From positions 34,571,511-34,635,510 of the forward strand of contig NC_056000.1 of NCBI RefSeq assembly GCF_018446385.1: a stretch of 64,000 bases of DNA, given 5' to 3'. The translations under genes were made by a program, and so were the position numbers. The notes under the pieces were generated by a model that did no database searches, was not told where the DNA came from, and was given only the letters and a program-made list of their open reading frames with translations. The stretch is from Zingiber officinale (Eukaryota; Streptophyta; Magnoliopsida; Zingiberales; Zingiberaceae). Shown here in pieces: positions 24,110-34,235 of the stretch. The number at the start of each line of letters is the position of its first letter. Within the stretch, counting starts at the first letter, position 1.

Positions 24110-24789
24110 TGATCCGGCAGTAGACCCAGGGTAGGCTAACTAAGCGAGCCGAGCAGCTGGGGTAGGTCCGAGCGGAGCTAGAGTTAACCCATCCAAGGGC
24201 TTGGGTTTCCGACGTCAAGGCTGGGAGATCGAAGGGCCGAGCGGTAGTCCGCTCGGCAGAAGCATAAGGGCCGAGCGGGAGTTCGCTCGGCAGAAATATG
24301 GGCGAGGGTAAAAGGTAGCCGAGCGGCTCATCCGCTCGGCCCTGGATCTAGGATGTTAGCAGGAGCATGTCTGATGATTAGGCCGTACACAAAATCGCAC
24401 GATGGAGGATCTCGCCGTCACATCGTGAAATGGTCGGTACAGTAGCAGTATGGTCTCATGAACATCTTCCTGATAGATCCATATTTGGGCATGGCCCTTC
24501 TGACAGACCCATACTTGAGCATGGTCAAAGGCATGTTGTTGATTTGACCGGGGCATTCGGGTCTCCTCCAAAGGTCTATATAAGGCCTCCATTTCTTCAC
24601 CGGAGGTATGAAAAATCTTGATTTGGGAACCACCTTTTTGTTATTCCTCGCCTGACTTGAGCGTCGGAGGGCCGTCGCCGGGACACCCCTCCCGGCCCGG
24701 TTTTGTTGCAGGTTCACCGGAGCATTCGAGGATTCCGCAGGAAACGCCACGTGCCCAGCGTCCCTTGACTCCTGATTCGGACAGGATCA
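24110..24789 (+). repeat. LTR1 of the three-LTR element (680 bp)
   Basis: It starts TGATCCGGCAGTAGACCC and ends CGGACAGGATCA. A TATA-like GTCTATATAAGGCC lies at about 24568-24581, a plausible U3 promoter. GCCGAGCGG / CCGCTCGGC palindromes occur repeatedly at 24230-24345. By eye it is identical to LTR3. Confidence 0.92.
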
Positions 24790-24792
24790 AAT

Positions 24793-24810
24793 TGGCGCCG
24801 TCTGTGGGAA
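24793..24810 (+). other. Primer binding site of internal region 1
   Basis: TGGCGCCGTCTGTGGGAA lies three bases after LTR1, as in many Tat-type gypsy elements. Confidence 0.8.
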
Positions 24811-24834
24811 CGCTCCTGCTTCCGATCGGAAACA

Positions 24835-25020
24835 ATGGACGAGGCTGGACGACAGCACACGGTGACGCTTTCAAGGGAGGAACTCGACGCTCTGGTCGAG
24901 ATAAGGGCCGCCAAACTCGTGGAGCAAAAACAAAAAGCATCCGCCGAGCGAGCGGAACAACAAGCGACATCTGCGTCTGGTGGCCGAGCGGAACAAAAAG
25001 CACCGTCGGTCTTCAAGTGA
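24835..25020 (+). pseudogene. Truncated gag start, internal region 1
   Basis: The frame opens MDEAGRQHTVTLSREELDAL and runs through an alanine/lysine/glutamate-rich helix to about 25008, where it collides with an inverted spacer segment and stops at 25018-25020. The same start occurs at 29614 in internal region 2, where gag continues much further. What remains is only the N-terminal coiled-coil-like part. Confidence 0.7.
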
Positions 25021-25253
25021 TACCATATACCCGGCCGAACGGCTCGGGCCTTCACATCGAGCGCTGGGCTTGCATATAATCCTCCCCGAGGTAGTCTCGG
25101 CTATAATGTACCTTGCCGAGCGGCTCAGGCATTCGCTCCTAGGCAATAACCTCCCTCTATCACCCTGAACAGCGCAGGGTTTTAGTTTCCCATCCTGCCA
25201 TAATAGTATGCAGCCCGGCCGAGCGGCCGGGTATATGGTATCACTTGAAGACC
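25009..25253. repeat. Inverted spacer segment creating a palindrome
   Basis: Positions 25009-25220 are the reverse complement of the spacer at about 30895-31105 of internal region 2. Immediately after it the forward copy of its edge resumes (GCCGGGTATATGG... at 25222-25253), so arms of about 33 nt, beginning CGGTCTTCAAGTGATACC, face each other across about 180 bp. Confidence 0.85.
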
Positions 25254-25272
25254 GACGAGCACCGTCGTTAAA

Positions 25273-25745
25273 AATCGAGAGTCGGACCGGCGACTATAAA
25301 CCGCCGGGCGACCGACCAAGAGTCGGGACGCAGTCGGACCGGCGACTATAAACCGCCGGGCGACCGACCAAGAGTCGGGACGCAGTCGGACCGGCGACTA
25401 TAAACCGCCGGGCGACCGACCAAGAGTCGGGACGCAGTCGGACCGGCGACTATAAACCACGGGCGATCACCAAGAGTCGGACGCAATGACCGGCGACTAT
25501 AAACCGCCGGGCGATCGACCAAGTCACGGAAGGACCGGCGACTATAAACCTCACGGGCGACCGACCAAGAGTCGGACGCAATGATCGGCGATTATAAACA
25601 CCGCGACCACCAAGAGTCGGACGCAATGAACGGCGACTATAAATCACGGGCGATCGACCAAGAGTCGGACGCAATGATCGGCGACTATAAACCACGGCGA
25701 TCACCAAGAGTCGGACGCATGACCGGCGACTATAACCTCCCGGCC
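25273..25745 (+). repeat. Tandem array A, about 50-bp units with CTATAAA (internal region 1)
   Basis: About ten units of the type CGGCGACTATAAACC...GACCAAGAGTCGGGACGCA. The first three are nearly perfect; later ones have small deletions. Each unit contains CTATAAA or a close variant. A matching array sits at 31135-31605. Confidence 0.9.
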
Positions 25746-25823
25746 GGACCTCCGCATGGACCAAGATATCATATATTCTCCCGCTCGAGGTCGCGTTATC
25801 ACCGGCGCCCCGAGCCGCTCGCC

Positions 25824-26050
25824 GGAGGATTATGTCCGAGCCACGGGCTCGATGCCGAAGACCCTCGAGCCGATCGGCCGGGAGGATTATGTCCGAGCCA
25901 CGGGCTCGATGCCGAAGACCCCCGAGCCGATCGGCCGGGAGGATTATGTCCGAGCCACGGGCTCGATGCCGAAGACCCCCGAGCTGTTCGGCCGGGAGGA
26001 TGTGGACCGAGCCAAACGCTCGATGGGAAGACCCCGTGCCGTCGGGAGTG
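25824..26050 (+). repeat. Tandem array B, 57-bp units (internal region 1)
   Basis: Four units begin at 25824, 25881, 25938 and 25995 with GGAGGATTATGTCCGAGCC (the last diverges to GGAGGATGTGGACCGAGCC). Because 57 is divisible by three, all frames can stay open through the array, which produces spurious repetitive ORFs. Confidence 0.92.
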
Positions 26051-26324
26051 TAGTCTCGAGACCGACAAACTGTCGTTAGACATCGAGAGCCTCACCGACC
26101 GGTTTTCAGTTTGCCAACACTTGGCATTTGCTGAATACAAGCAGTGTGAATCCTCTAAGCGATTTAAACGAATAGAGCTTAACTGACTCTACGAACGAGC
26201 ACCAAGAATACAAAGGCAATGAAGGGTAAACAATTTTAACAAAGGCCGTTGCGCCGAGCGGCAATTACAAAAATTTAACATCCGCCCAGCGGATGAAATA
26301 CAAAGAGTGCTTAAATGACGCACA

Positions 26325-26969
26325 TCACTCCGGGTCCTCGAAATTAAAGAAAGCATCGGGGATATCATCAAGCAGGGCCGTCAGGTCGGAGGCGGGAATA
26401 TGCATGCCTTCAGGAAGGTGGCCGCTCTTCTTCAGATACGCCACGGTGACCTTAACCGCCTCGGCGAAAGTAGAAGAGATGTGGCCCCCAAACTTTACGC
26501 CGAACCTCTCTGACTGAAGGTATTCTTGGCGCGCTGCAGCCAGGCGACTCGGTTCTTCCTCCTTATATTTTTTGAGGACCGCCCGGGAGCCAGTTAAAGA
26601 ATCTTGGAGGGCCTTCAAGTTTGCTTCAGCCTTTGTGCGTTCGGCCGAACGGGCCTCCTGTTCGGCGTTCAGCTGGGCCTCCAGATCCTTGGATTGTTGA
26701 CCTAGCGCACGGACCTCCACTTTCATTTTGTCCAGGTCAGCGATCGCCTGCCTCTTCCGGCTACCAGCGCGCTTCACCTCTTTGTCGCGCTTCTTCACCA
26801 AGGCCTCTAGCCTGGCCACCTCATTAGCCAGGTCGGCAGCCTTTTTCTGTTCGGCCTCGAGGATTCGTTTCTCCCGCTCGGCCGTGGAACCTTCCGACAC
26901 TTGAAGTTTTTCCAGAAGGCCCTCTAACTCGGCCAGCCGACGGCTAGTGGCAATTTGTTCAGCCCAGCG
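26325..26969 (-). CDS. Antisense ORF, last exon, copy 1: coiled-coil protein
   Basis: On the minus strand an acceptor (TTTCCCTTACAG) precedes an open frame starting RWAEQIATSRRLAELEGLLEK that runs 214 aa to a stop at 26325. Nearly all of the first 150 residues are a charged coiled coil (ARLEALVKKRDKEVKRAG, LEAQLNAEQEARSAE), followed by a compact tail with ERFGVKFGGHISSTFAEAV and ending DAFFNFEDPE. It appears to be the 3' exon of the antisense gene whose 5' exon (PF04195-like) lies at 27709-28366. Such antisense genes between pol and the 3' LTR are known in Tat-lineage retrotransposons; their role is unknown. This exon is intact here, while in copy 2 a small deletion breaks it. It is on the strand opposite to gag, so it would need its own promoter. 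Confidence 0.6.
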   Translation of the reverse strand, partial: RWAEQIATSRRLAELEGLLEKLQVSEGSTAEREKRILEAEQKKAADLANEVARLEALVKKRDKEVKRAGSRKRQAIADLDKMKVEVRALGQQSKDLEAQLNAEQEARSAERTKAEANLKALQDSLTGSRAVLKKYKEEEPSRLAAARQEYLQSERFGVKFGGHISSTFAEAVKVTVAYLKKSGHLPEGMHIPASDLTALLDDIPDAFFNFEDPE

Positions 26970-27009
26970 CTGTAAGGGAAATAATAATATCAGGAATCAA
27001 ACAATAGCA

Positions 27010-27650
27010 TGACACGGGAATGAAGATGGGTTTACTGCGTCACCGCTGCATATTATTATCGCCGAAGGGCCACCTGAATCTGGCGCCCTCGAAGAGCTTC
27101 GAGCGGACCCAAGGTTATTTCGTGAAGAGGGCTCACTACCGACGGCGGATAGAAATACCTCCGATGGGAATCGGAGGGTGGTCTTGATGGTTGGATGGCC
27201 GACGCTTGGCAACAGTAGCTCGCCCAAGACTCCCTATAGTGGAAGTTCACGAACCGTCGCAGCGACGACGAGTCCGGGAGGAGAACCGTGGTCGGTGGCG
27301 ACGCCATAGGGGTCCCGATCCGTGATGGCGCGGCCGGGCGGGTCACGCCGATCGGCTGTAGTCCCTCCTCCCGGCTCATGGAGGGTTCAGTCTCTTCGAC
27401 GCTTCGCCGCTTCTCCAATGGGGATCCTCGACATGCGGAACGCCCAACCGGGAGCCGAGGAAACAGATCGATTTCGCCTCAACCGCCGCAGACGGAAGAA
27501 GCAACTGCTTGTGGGCGGACTGCCCTCCTCTCCCACGGGCGGTTAGGATAAGACCCCGGCGAGCTCCTTTGGTGGCCGCTCAATCTCATTGGACTTCAGT
27601 TTCAAATGAGCAGAGCCTTAGAGCGCCACATGACTTCAACTGCAGGGGAA
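27010..27650 (-). pseudogene. Antisense ORF, middle exon region, copy 1 (frame-broken)
   Basis: Between the two recognisable exons the minus strand is GC-rich and partly open in all frames, with a probable acceptor near 27640 (TTCCCCTGCAG). Compared with 32870-33475 of copy 2 there are many small insertions and deletions, and no single frame is shared throughout. It probably encoded a proline/arginine-rich linker. The breaks may be real decay or consensus error. Confidence 0.4.
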
Positions 27651-27708
27651 AAAATTAAAATCAGTTAGACAAAAAAGCGAAGGGAATGAAGAATCCTTAC
27701 CCATGCGG

Positions 27709-28366
27709 TATGGGAGATTGGCCCGAACGGGAGACAACCCAAAAATGTACAAGACCCCTTTGAGCAGCAGCTGGTCAATTTTGTACCGCTGACCAGATAA
27801 CCAGTTGGCCGCATGAAGGTAGGCCGGGTTGCTTCTGAATTTGCCGATCTAGTTCGGAATGCTGGCCGATCGGGGAGTCGAATGTAAAAGAAGAACTCCT
27901 TCCAATGCTTGTTGGAGGTCGGCATGTTATCAAAAAACTTGAAGCCTATTCTGCTTTGGAAGATAAAAGTGCCCGGTTCTGATTGTTTGGGGTAGAAGAA
28001 GAAATGGAATATCTTAGGGTCGAGAGGAATGCTGTGCAACTTAAAGAGGACGACCATCCCGCTCAGCAACCTAAAGGAATTCGGCACAAGCTGGCCGAGC
28101 GGGATGCGGAAGTAGTTGCAAACTTCCAAAATAAAAGAATGAGTGGGAAATCTGAGGCCGCCCTGGAATTGGTCTAAAAAGAGACAAATAGAGCCGGTCG
28201 GCGGGTCATGTGGCCGATCGGTCGCGTCGGCTAGGATTATTTCGTGGTCATCAGGAAGCTCATATGTCCGGATGAGGCGCCGGGCATGCTCCTCATCGAA
28301 TCGGCTCTCCATGGTCAAGTACCAAGGGCCCAGAGCGCTACCAGCGGGTGCGGAGGAGCTTGCCAT
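27709..28366 (-). pseudogene. Antisense ORF, first exon, copy 1: PF04195-like, frameshifted
   Basis: The frame starts MASSSAPAGSALGPWYLTM at 28366 and matches copy 2 (34235-33541) closely through LPDRPAFRT. It then loses about 45 bases near 27848 and shifts frame. The conserved body (DEEHARRLIRTYELPDDHEI; FPTHSFILEVCNYFRIPLGQ; FKLHSIPLDPKIFHFFFYPK) resembles the 'putative gypsy type transposon' domain PF04195. Role unknown. See copy 2 for the intact version. Confidence 0.6.
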
Positions 28367-28905
28367 CTCAGAAAAGCGGAAGAATGGCGAGAAATTGAAG
28401 AAAGGGGAAGGAAAGGGGCGAAAGGAGCAGGAAAAACCTAATAAGTGAAGGAACAGAAGGCAACACGCAAACAAGCGTGCGGCGAAGGAAGGAGAGGAAG
28501 ACTTTATACTGCAGAGGCAGGTCAGCCTCCACCGTCCGATCCAGGGCACGAGAAACAAGGACGCCATCGGGCCGTCCATTTCAAACGGGCGCATCCCCTC
28601 GTAAGTGACGTCGCCGCCACACCAGGATCGACACGTGGCGCTCTGTCACCGAGTGCAATTAATGCGCGTCATACCGCGCATGCTGTGATTTAATGAGAAA
28701 GATTTTGCGCGATTTTCGGGAAATGCAGGCGAATAAACATTTATCTGGAACGACAAGGCATCCCAATTGAATAGCCGAACGGCCTAACCTGATGTAAGGA
28801 CCGAACGGCTCAAAGAATATTATAGGCGACGACTACCCGCTCGGACACGCAGTCCAGTCAGTCGGACTTACTGCCTCCTTCGACTAGACTTGAAGGGAAG
28901 GCAAG

Positions 28906-29574
28906 TGATCCGGCAGTAGACCCAGGGTAGGCTAACTAAGCGAGCCGAGCAGCTGGGGTAGGTCCGAGCGGAGCTAGAGTTAACCCATCCAAGGGCTTGG
29001 GTTTCCGACGTCAAGGCTGGGAGATCGAAGGGCCGAGCGGTAGTCCGCTCGGCAGAAGCATAAGGGCCGAGCGGGAGTTCGCTCGGCAGAAATATGGGCG
29101 AGGGTAAAAGGTAGCCGAGCGGCTCATCCGCTCGGCCCTGGATCTAGGATGTTAGCAGGAGCATGTCTGATGATTAGGCCGTACACAAAATCGCACGATG
29201 GAGGATCTCGCCGTCACATCGTGAAATGGTCGGTACAGTAGCAGTATGGTCTCATGAACATCTTCCTGATAGATCCATATTTGGGCATGGCCCTTCTGAC
29301 AGACCCATACTTGAGCATGGTCAAAGGCATGTTGTTGATTTGACCGGGGCATTCGGGTCTCCTCCAAAGGTCTATATAAGGCCTCCATTTCTTCACCGGA
29401 GGTATGAAAAATCTTGATTTGGGAACCACCTTTTTGTTATTCCTCGCCTGACTTGAGCGTCGGAGGGTCGTCGCCGGGACACCCTCCCGCCCGTTTTGTT
29501 GCAGTTCACCGAGCATTCGAGGATTCCGCAGGAAACGCCACGTGCCCAGCCCTTGACTCCATTCGGACAGATCA
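28906..29574 (+). repeat. LTR2 of the three-LTR element (669 bp)
   Basis: It is identical by eye to LTR1 over about its first 550 bp, then accumulates single-base and two-base losses in the last 120 bp (for example ACAGGATCA becomes ACAGATCA and CCCGGCCCGG becomes CCCGCCCG). It is preceded by the purine tract GAAGGGAAGGCAAG and followed by a PBS with internal losses. Confidence 0.92.
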
Positions 29575-29613
29575 AATTGGCGCCGTCTGGGAACTCCTGC
29601 TCCGATCGAAACA

Positions 29614-30475
29614 ATGGACGAGGCTGGACGGCAAGACACGGTGGCGCTTTCAAGGGAGGAACTCGGCCCTGGTCGAGATAAGGGCCGCCAAACTCGTGGA
29701 GCAAAACAAAAGCATCCGCCGAGCGAGGAACAACAAGCGATCTCGCTCGTGGCCGAGCAAGCACCTCAAGCCACCATCGCATTCCATCGGGCCCTATTTC
29801 GCACCCTGAAGCCATACCAGCTAGAAGGCTCTTCCTCAGACGAAATGCCAAGACGGGATGATGGAAAAGGGAAAGCCCCCGGACGGACTCATCTCCCGAG
29901 CGGACCAACCGCCAATTTTCGAAGCCATTCTGCGAGATCCTTTGCCCAAGCACTACGTGCCCCCTACGATCGGCGAGTATAATGGAACAACGGACCCGGA
30001 TGATCATTTGGGTAAGTTTGATAATACCGCCACGCCCACCAATACAGCGATGGAGTGAAGTGCCGAGTCTTCCTTACCACGCTCTCGGGATCGGTGGTTC
30101 CGGAGGTTGACGGACGGATCCATCACAAGCTTCAAGGACTTCGAACGGCCTTCCTCCACCACTTCGCCAGCAGCGAAAAAAGCGTCGACTTGTTCGCCAT
30201 CAAACAAGAGCCAAAGGAATCGCGAACTTACATCCAATGATTCAACCAAGTGGCGATGGACATCCCAACAGCCACATCGGAACGATGAACGCCTTCACAC
30301 AAGGCCTTGTTGATGGGGACTTCTTCAGATCGCTCATCCGAAAGCCGCCCGAGACTATGATCACATGCTACATCGGGCTACGAATACATAAGCGTGGAAG
30401 AAGCGCAAGCCCGGAAAAGAAGCTCCAACCGAGCGCACTTATTCATGCCGAGCGAAGCAAGACTCCAAGAACCAC
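29614..30475 (+). pseudogene. gag of the Tat-like element, internal region 2, frame-broken
   Basis: It opens MDEAGRQDTVALSREEL, then by frame changes reaches a typical gypsy gag core: PLPKHYVPPTIGEYNGTTDP followed by DDHLGKFDN (about 29942-30025), then DGSITSFKDF, FAIKQEP and AFTQGLVDGDFFRSLI (about 30115-30340). This is the capsid-forming retrotransposon gag domain. Small deletions and a stop at 30056 split it into pieces. It ends where tandem array C starts; no zinc knuckle, protease or polymerase follows. It could supply capsid only if the breaks are sequencing errors. Confidence 0.75.
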
Positions 30476-30912
30476 CTAGAAGACCCAGCCGCCTCCGCCA
30501 GATAGAACATAAGCATCGTCCCTAGAAGACCCCGGCCGCCGGGTCACAGATAGAATATAAGCATCGTCGCCTAGAAGACCCCAGCCGCCTACGGCCGCGA
30601 TAGAACATAAGCATCGTCGCTTAGAAGACCCCAGCCGCCGGCCGGCCAGATAGAACATAAGCATCCGCCAGAAGACCCAGTGCCGCCGGCCGGCCGCATA
30701 TAGAACATAAGCATCGTCGCCTAGAGACCCCAGCCGCCTACCGGCCGCGATAGAACATAAGCATCGTCGCCAGAAGACCCAGTGCCGCCTCGGTACGGCT
30801 GCGATAGAACATAAGCATCGTCGCCTAGAAGACCCCAGGCCGCTCGGCCGGGCTGCGTATAGAACATAAGCATCGTTGCCTTGAAGACCCCAGGCCGCTC
30901 GGCCGGGCTGCA
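30476..30912 (+). repeat. Tandem array C, about 48-bp units
   Basis: About nine degenerate units of the type CTAGAAGACCCC(AG)GCCGC...GATAGAACATAAGCATCGTCGC. It sits exactly where gag breaks off and is absent from internal region 1. Unit length varies through small indels. Confidence 0.88.
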
Positions 30913-31134
30913 TACTATTATGGCAGGATGGGAAACTAAAACCCTGCGCTGTTCAGGGTGATAGAGGGAGGTTATTGCCTAGGAGCGAATGCCTGAGCCG
31001 CTCGGCAAGGTACATTATAGCGACTACCTCGGGAGGATTATATGCAAGCCCAGCGCTCGATGTGAAGGCCCGAGCCGTTCGGCCGGGTATATGGTATCAC
31101 TTGAAGACCGACGAGCACCGTCGTTAAAAATCGA

Positions 31135-31605
31135 GAGTCGGACCGGCGACTATAAACCGCCGGGCGACCGACCAAGAGTCGGGACGCAGTCGGACCGGCG
31201 ACTATAAACCTCCGGGCGATCGACCAAGAGTCGGGACGCCGGACCGGCGACTATAAACCTCCGGGCGACCGACCAAGAGTCGGACGCAATCGGACCGGCG
31301 ACTATAAATCACGGCGACCGACCAAGAGTCGGACGCATGGATCAGCGACTATAAATCACGCGGCATCACCAAGAGTCGACGCACCCATGACTATAAATCC
31401 GGCGACCGACCAAGAGTCGGATGCGATGATCCGCGACTATAAATCACGGCGATCGACCAAGAGTCGGACGCAATGGAACAGCGACTATAAATCACGGGCG
31501 ACCGACCAAGAGTCGGACGCGATGGACCGCGACTATAAACCACGGGCGATCACCAAGAGTCGGACGCAAGCCGACCGCCATTATAAACCTCCCGGCCGGA
31601 CCTCG
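31135..31605 (+). repeat. Tandem array A, second copy (internal region 2)
   Basis: About ten degenerate units with CGACTATAAA(C/T)C and GACCAAGAGTCGG, as at 25273-25745. The number of units is similar but their individual deletions differ. Confidence 0.88.
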
Positions 31606-31674
31606 CACGGACCAAGATATCATATATTCTCCCCGTTCGAGGTCGCTATCACCGAAGGCCCCGAGCCGCTCGCG

Positions 31675-31895
31675 GGAGGATTATGTCCGAGCCACGGGCT
31701 CGATGCGAAGACCCTCGGCCGATCGGCCGGGAGGATTATGTCCGAGCCACGGGCTCGATGCCGAAGACCCCCGAGCCTATCGGCCGGGAGGATTATGTCC
31801 GAGCCACGGGCTCGATGCCGAAGACCCCCGAGCTGTTCGGCCGGGAGGATGTGGACCGAGCCAAACGCTCGATGGGAAGACCCCGTGCCGTCGGG
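31675..31895 (+). repeat. Tandem array B, second copy (internal region 2)
   Basis: Four units of about 57 bp beginning GGAGGATTATGTCCGAGCC, matching 25824-26050 apart from a few missing bases in the first unit. Confidence 0.9.
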
Positions 31896-32172
31896 AGTGT
31901 AGTCTCGAGACCGACAAACTGTCGTTAGACATCGAGAGCCTCACCAACCGGTTTTCAGTTTGCCAACACTTGGCATTTGCTGAATACAAGCAGTGTGAAT
32001 CCTCTAAGCGATTTAAACGAATAGAGCTTAACTGACTCTACGAACGAGCACCAAGAATACAAAGGCAATGAAGGGTAAACAATTTTAACAAAGGCCGTTG
32101 CGCCGAGCGGCAATTACAAAAATTTAACATCCGCCCAGCGGATGAAATACAAAGAGTGCTTAAATGACGCAC

Positions 32173-32798
32173 ATCACTCCGGGTCCTCGAAATTAAAGAA
32201 AGCATCGGGGATATCATCAAGCAGGGCCGTCAGGTCGGAGGCGGGAATATGCATGCCTTCAGGAAGGTGGCCGCTCTTCTTCAGATACGCCACGGTGACC
32301 TTAACCGCCTCGGCGAAAGTAGAAGAGATGTGGCCCCCAAACTTTACGCCGAACCTGGCACGCTGCAGCCAAGCGACTCGGTTCTTCCTCCTTATATTTT
32401 TTGAGGACCGCCCGGGAGCCAGTTAAAGAATCTTGGAGGGCCTTCAAGTTTGCTTCAGCCTTTGTGCGTTCGGCCGAACGGGCCTCCTGTTCGGCGTTCA
32501 GCTGGGCCTCCAGATCCTTGGATTGTTGACCTAGCGCACGGACCTCCACTTTCATTTTGTCCAGGTCAGCGATCGCCTGCCTCTTCCGGCTACCAGCGCG
32601 CTTCACCTCTTTGTCGCGCTTCTTCACCAAGGCCTCTAGCCTGGCCACCTCATTAGCCAGGTCGGCAGCCTTTTTCTGTTCGGCCTCGAGGATTCGTTTC
32701 TCCCGCTCGGCCGTGGAACCTTCCGACACTTGAAGTTTTTCCAGAAGGCCCTCTAACTCGGCCAGCCGACGGCTAGTGGCAATTTGTTCAGCCCAGCG
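32173..32798 (-). pseudogene. Antisense ORF, last exon, copy 2, broken
   Basis: It is the same coiled-coil exon as at 26325-26969, with the same acceptor. A deletion of roughly 34 bases near 32356 removes the QEYLQSERFG segment and shifts the frame, so it ends early at 32301. Confidence 0.6.
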
Positions 32799-32869
32799 CT
32801 GTAAGGGAAATAATAATATCAGGAATCAAACAATAGCATGGCACGGAATGAAGATGGGTTTATCTCGCG

Positions 32870-33475
32870 TCTGATATTATTATCACGAAATGCTTAAGGC
32901 CATCGTACGCTGAATCTGGGCGCCTCGAAGAGCTGGCGAGCGGACCCGTCGAGGTTATTTCGTGAACAGGGCTCGACCGATCCGTGGATAGAATACCTCC
33001 GATGGGAATCGGAGGTGGTCTTGATGGTTGGATGGCTGGACGCCGCTCGGCAACTGAGCTCGCCCAAGACTCCCTATAGTGGAAGTTCACCAACCGCCGC
33101 AGCGACGACGAGTCCGGGAGGAGAACGGGAAGGTCAGGCCGGCTGCGACGCCATAGGGGTCCCGATCTGTGATGGCGCGGTCGGGCGAAGTCACGCCGAT
33201 CGGCTGTAGTCCCTCCTCCCGGGTGCGGAGGGTTCGGGTCTCTTCGACGTTCCGCCGCTTCCAATGGGGATCCATGCGGAACGCCCAACTCGGCGGGAGC
33301 CGAGGAAGCAGGATCGATCGCCAACCGCCGCAACGGAAGAAGCACTGCTTCTGTGACCGTGCCTCCTCTCCGTACCGCCGGGCGGCTAGGATAAGACCGC
33401 CCGCGAGCTCCTTTTGGTGGCCGCTCAATCTCATTGGACTTCAGTTTCAAATGAGCAGTAGCCTTAGGCGCCACA
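32870..33475 (-). pseudogene. Antisense ORF, middle exon region, copy 2
   Basis: It corresponds to 27010-27650. An acceptor (TTTTTCTCCAG) begins it near 33490. One frame is open for 204 aa, but its sequence departs from copy 1 through indels, so I cannot say which frame is original. Confidence 0.4.
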
Positions 33476-33540
33476 TGACTTCAACTGGAGAAAAATTAAA
33501 ATCAGTTAGACAAAAAAGCGAAGGAATGAAGAATCCTTAC

Positions 33541-34235
33541 CCATGCGGTATGGGAGATTGGCCGAGCGGAGACAACCCAAAAATGTACAAGACCCCTTTG
33601 AGCAGCAGCTGGTCAATTTTGTACCACTGACCAGATAACCAGTTGGCCGCATGAAGGTAGGCCGGGTTGCTTCTGAATTTGCCGAGCTCCGGCTGGGTCG
33701 GCACAGCAGTTTGCCATTTAGTTCGGAATGCTGGCCGATCGGGGAGTCGAATGTAAAAGAAGAACTCCTTCCAATGCTTGTTGGAGGTCGGCATGTTATC
33801 AAAAAACTTGAAGCCTATTCTGCTTTGGAAGATAAAAGTGCCCGGTTCTGATTGTTTGGGGTAGAAGAAGAAATGGAATATCTTAGGGTCGAGAGGAATG
33901 CTGTGCAACTTAAAGAGGACGACCATCCCGCTCAGCAACCTAAAGGAATTCGGCACAAGCTGGCCGAGCGGGATGCGGAAGTAGTTGCAAACTTCCAAAA
34001 TAAAAGAATGAGTGGGAAATCTGAGGCCGCCCTGGAATTGGTCTAAAAAGAGACAAATAGAGCCGGTCGGCGGGTCATGTGGCCGATCGGTCGCGTCGGC
34101 TAGGATTATTTCGTGGTCATCAGGAAGCTCATATGTCCGGATGAGGCGCCGGGCGTGCTCCTCATCGAATCGGCTCTCCATGGTCAAGTACCAAGGGCCC
34201 AGAGCGCTACCAGCGGGTGCGGAGGAGCTTGCCAT
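33541..34235 (-). CDS. Antisense ORF, first exon, copy 2: PF04195-like transposon protein, intact
   Basis: The frame runs from MASSSAPAG at 34235 to a clean donor (CATGG then GTAAGG) at 33541/33540, about 231 aa. The body DEEHARRLIRTYELPDDHEI, FPTHSFILEVCNYFRIPLGQ and FIFQSRIGFKFFDNMPTSNK matches the family annotated as 'putative gypsy type transposon' (PF04195), which in Tat retrotransposons is encoded antisense between pol and the 3' LTR. No catalytic motif is visible and the biochemical role is unknown. An upstream in-frame extension to 34463 is open but hydrophobic and unsupported. This exon is intact here, whereas copy 1 is frameshifted; the opposite holds for the last exon. Confidence 0.65.

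Noticed and set aside
24356..24592. 78-aa ORF repeated identically in all three LTRs (also 29152 and 35021)
   Set aside because: Its conservation follows from LTR identity; it overlaps the U3 promoter region and resembles no protein I know.
25273..26050. Regular repeats that look like a CRISPR array
   Set aside because: Units are contiguous without unique spacers, lie inside a plant retrotransposon, and no cas genes exist in this genome context.
28367..28594. Hydrophobic N-terminal extension of the antisense ORF (also 34236-34463)
   Set aside because: The frame is open, but the leader-like composition and a good internal ATG at MASSSAPAG make untranslated leader more likely.
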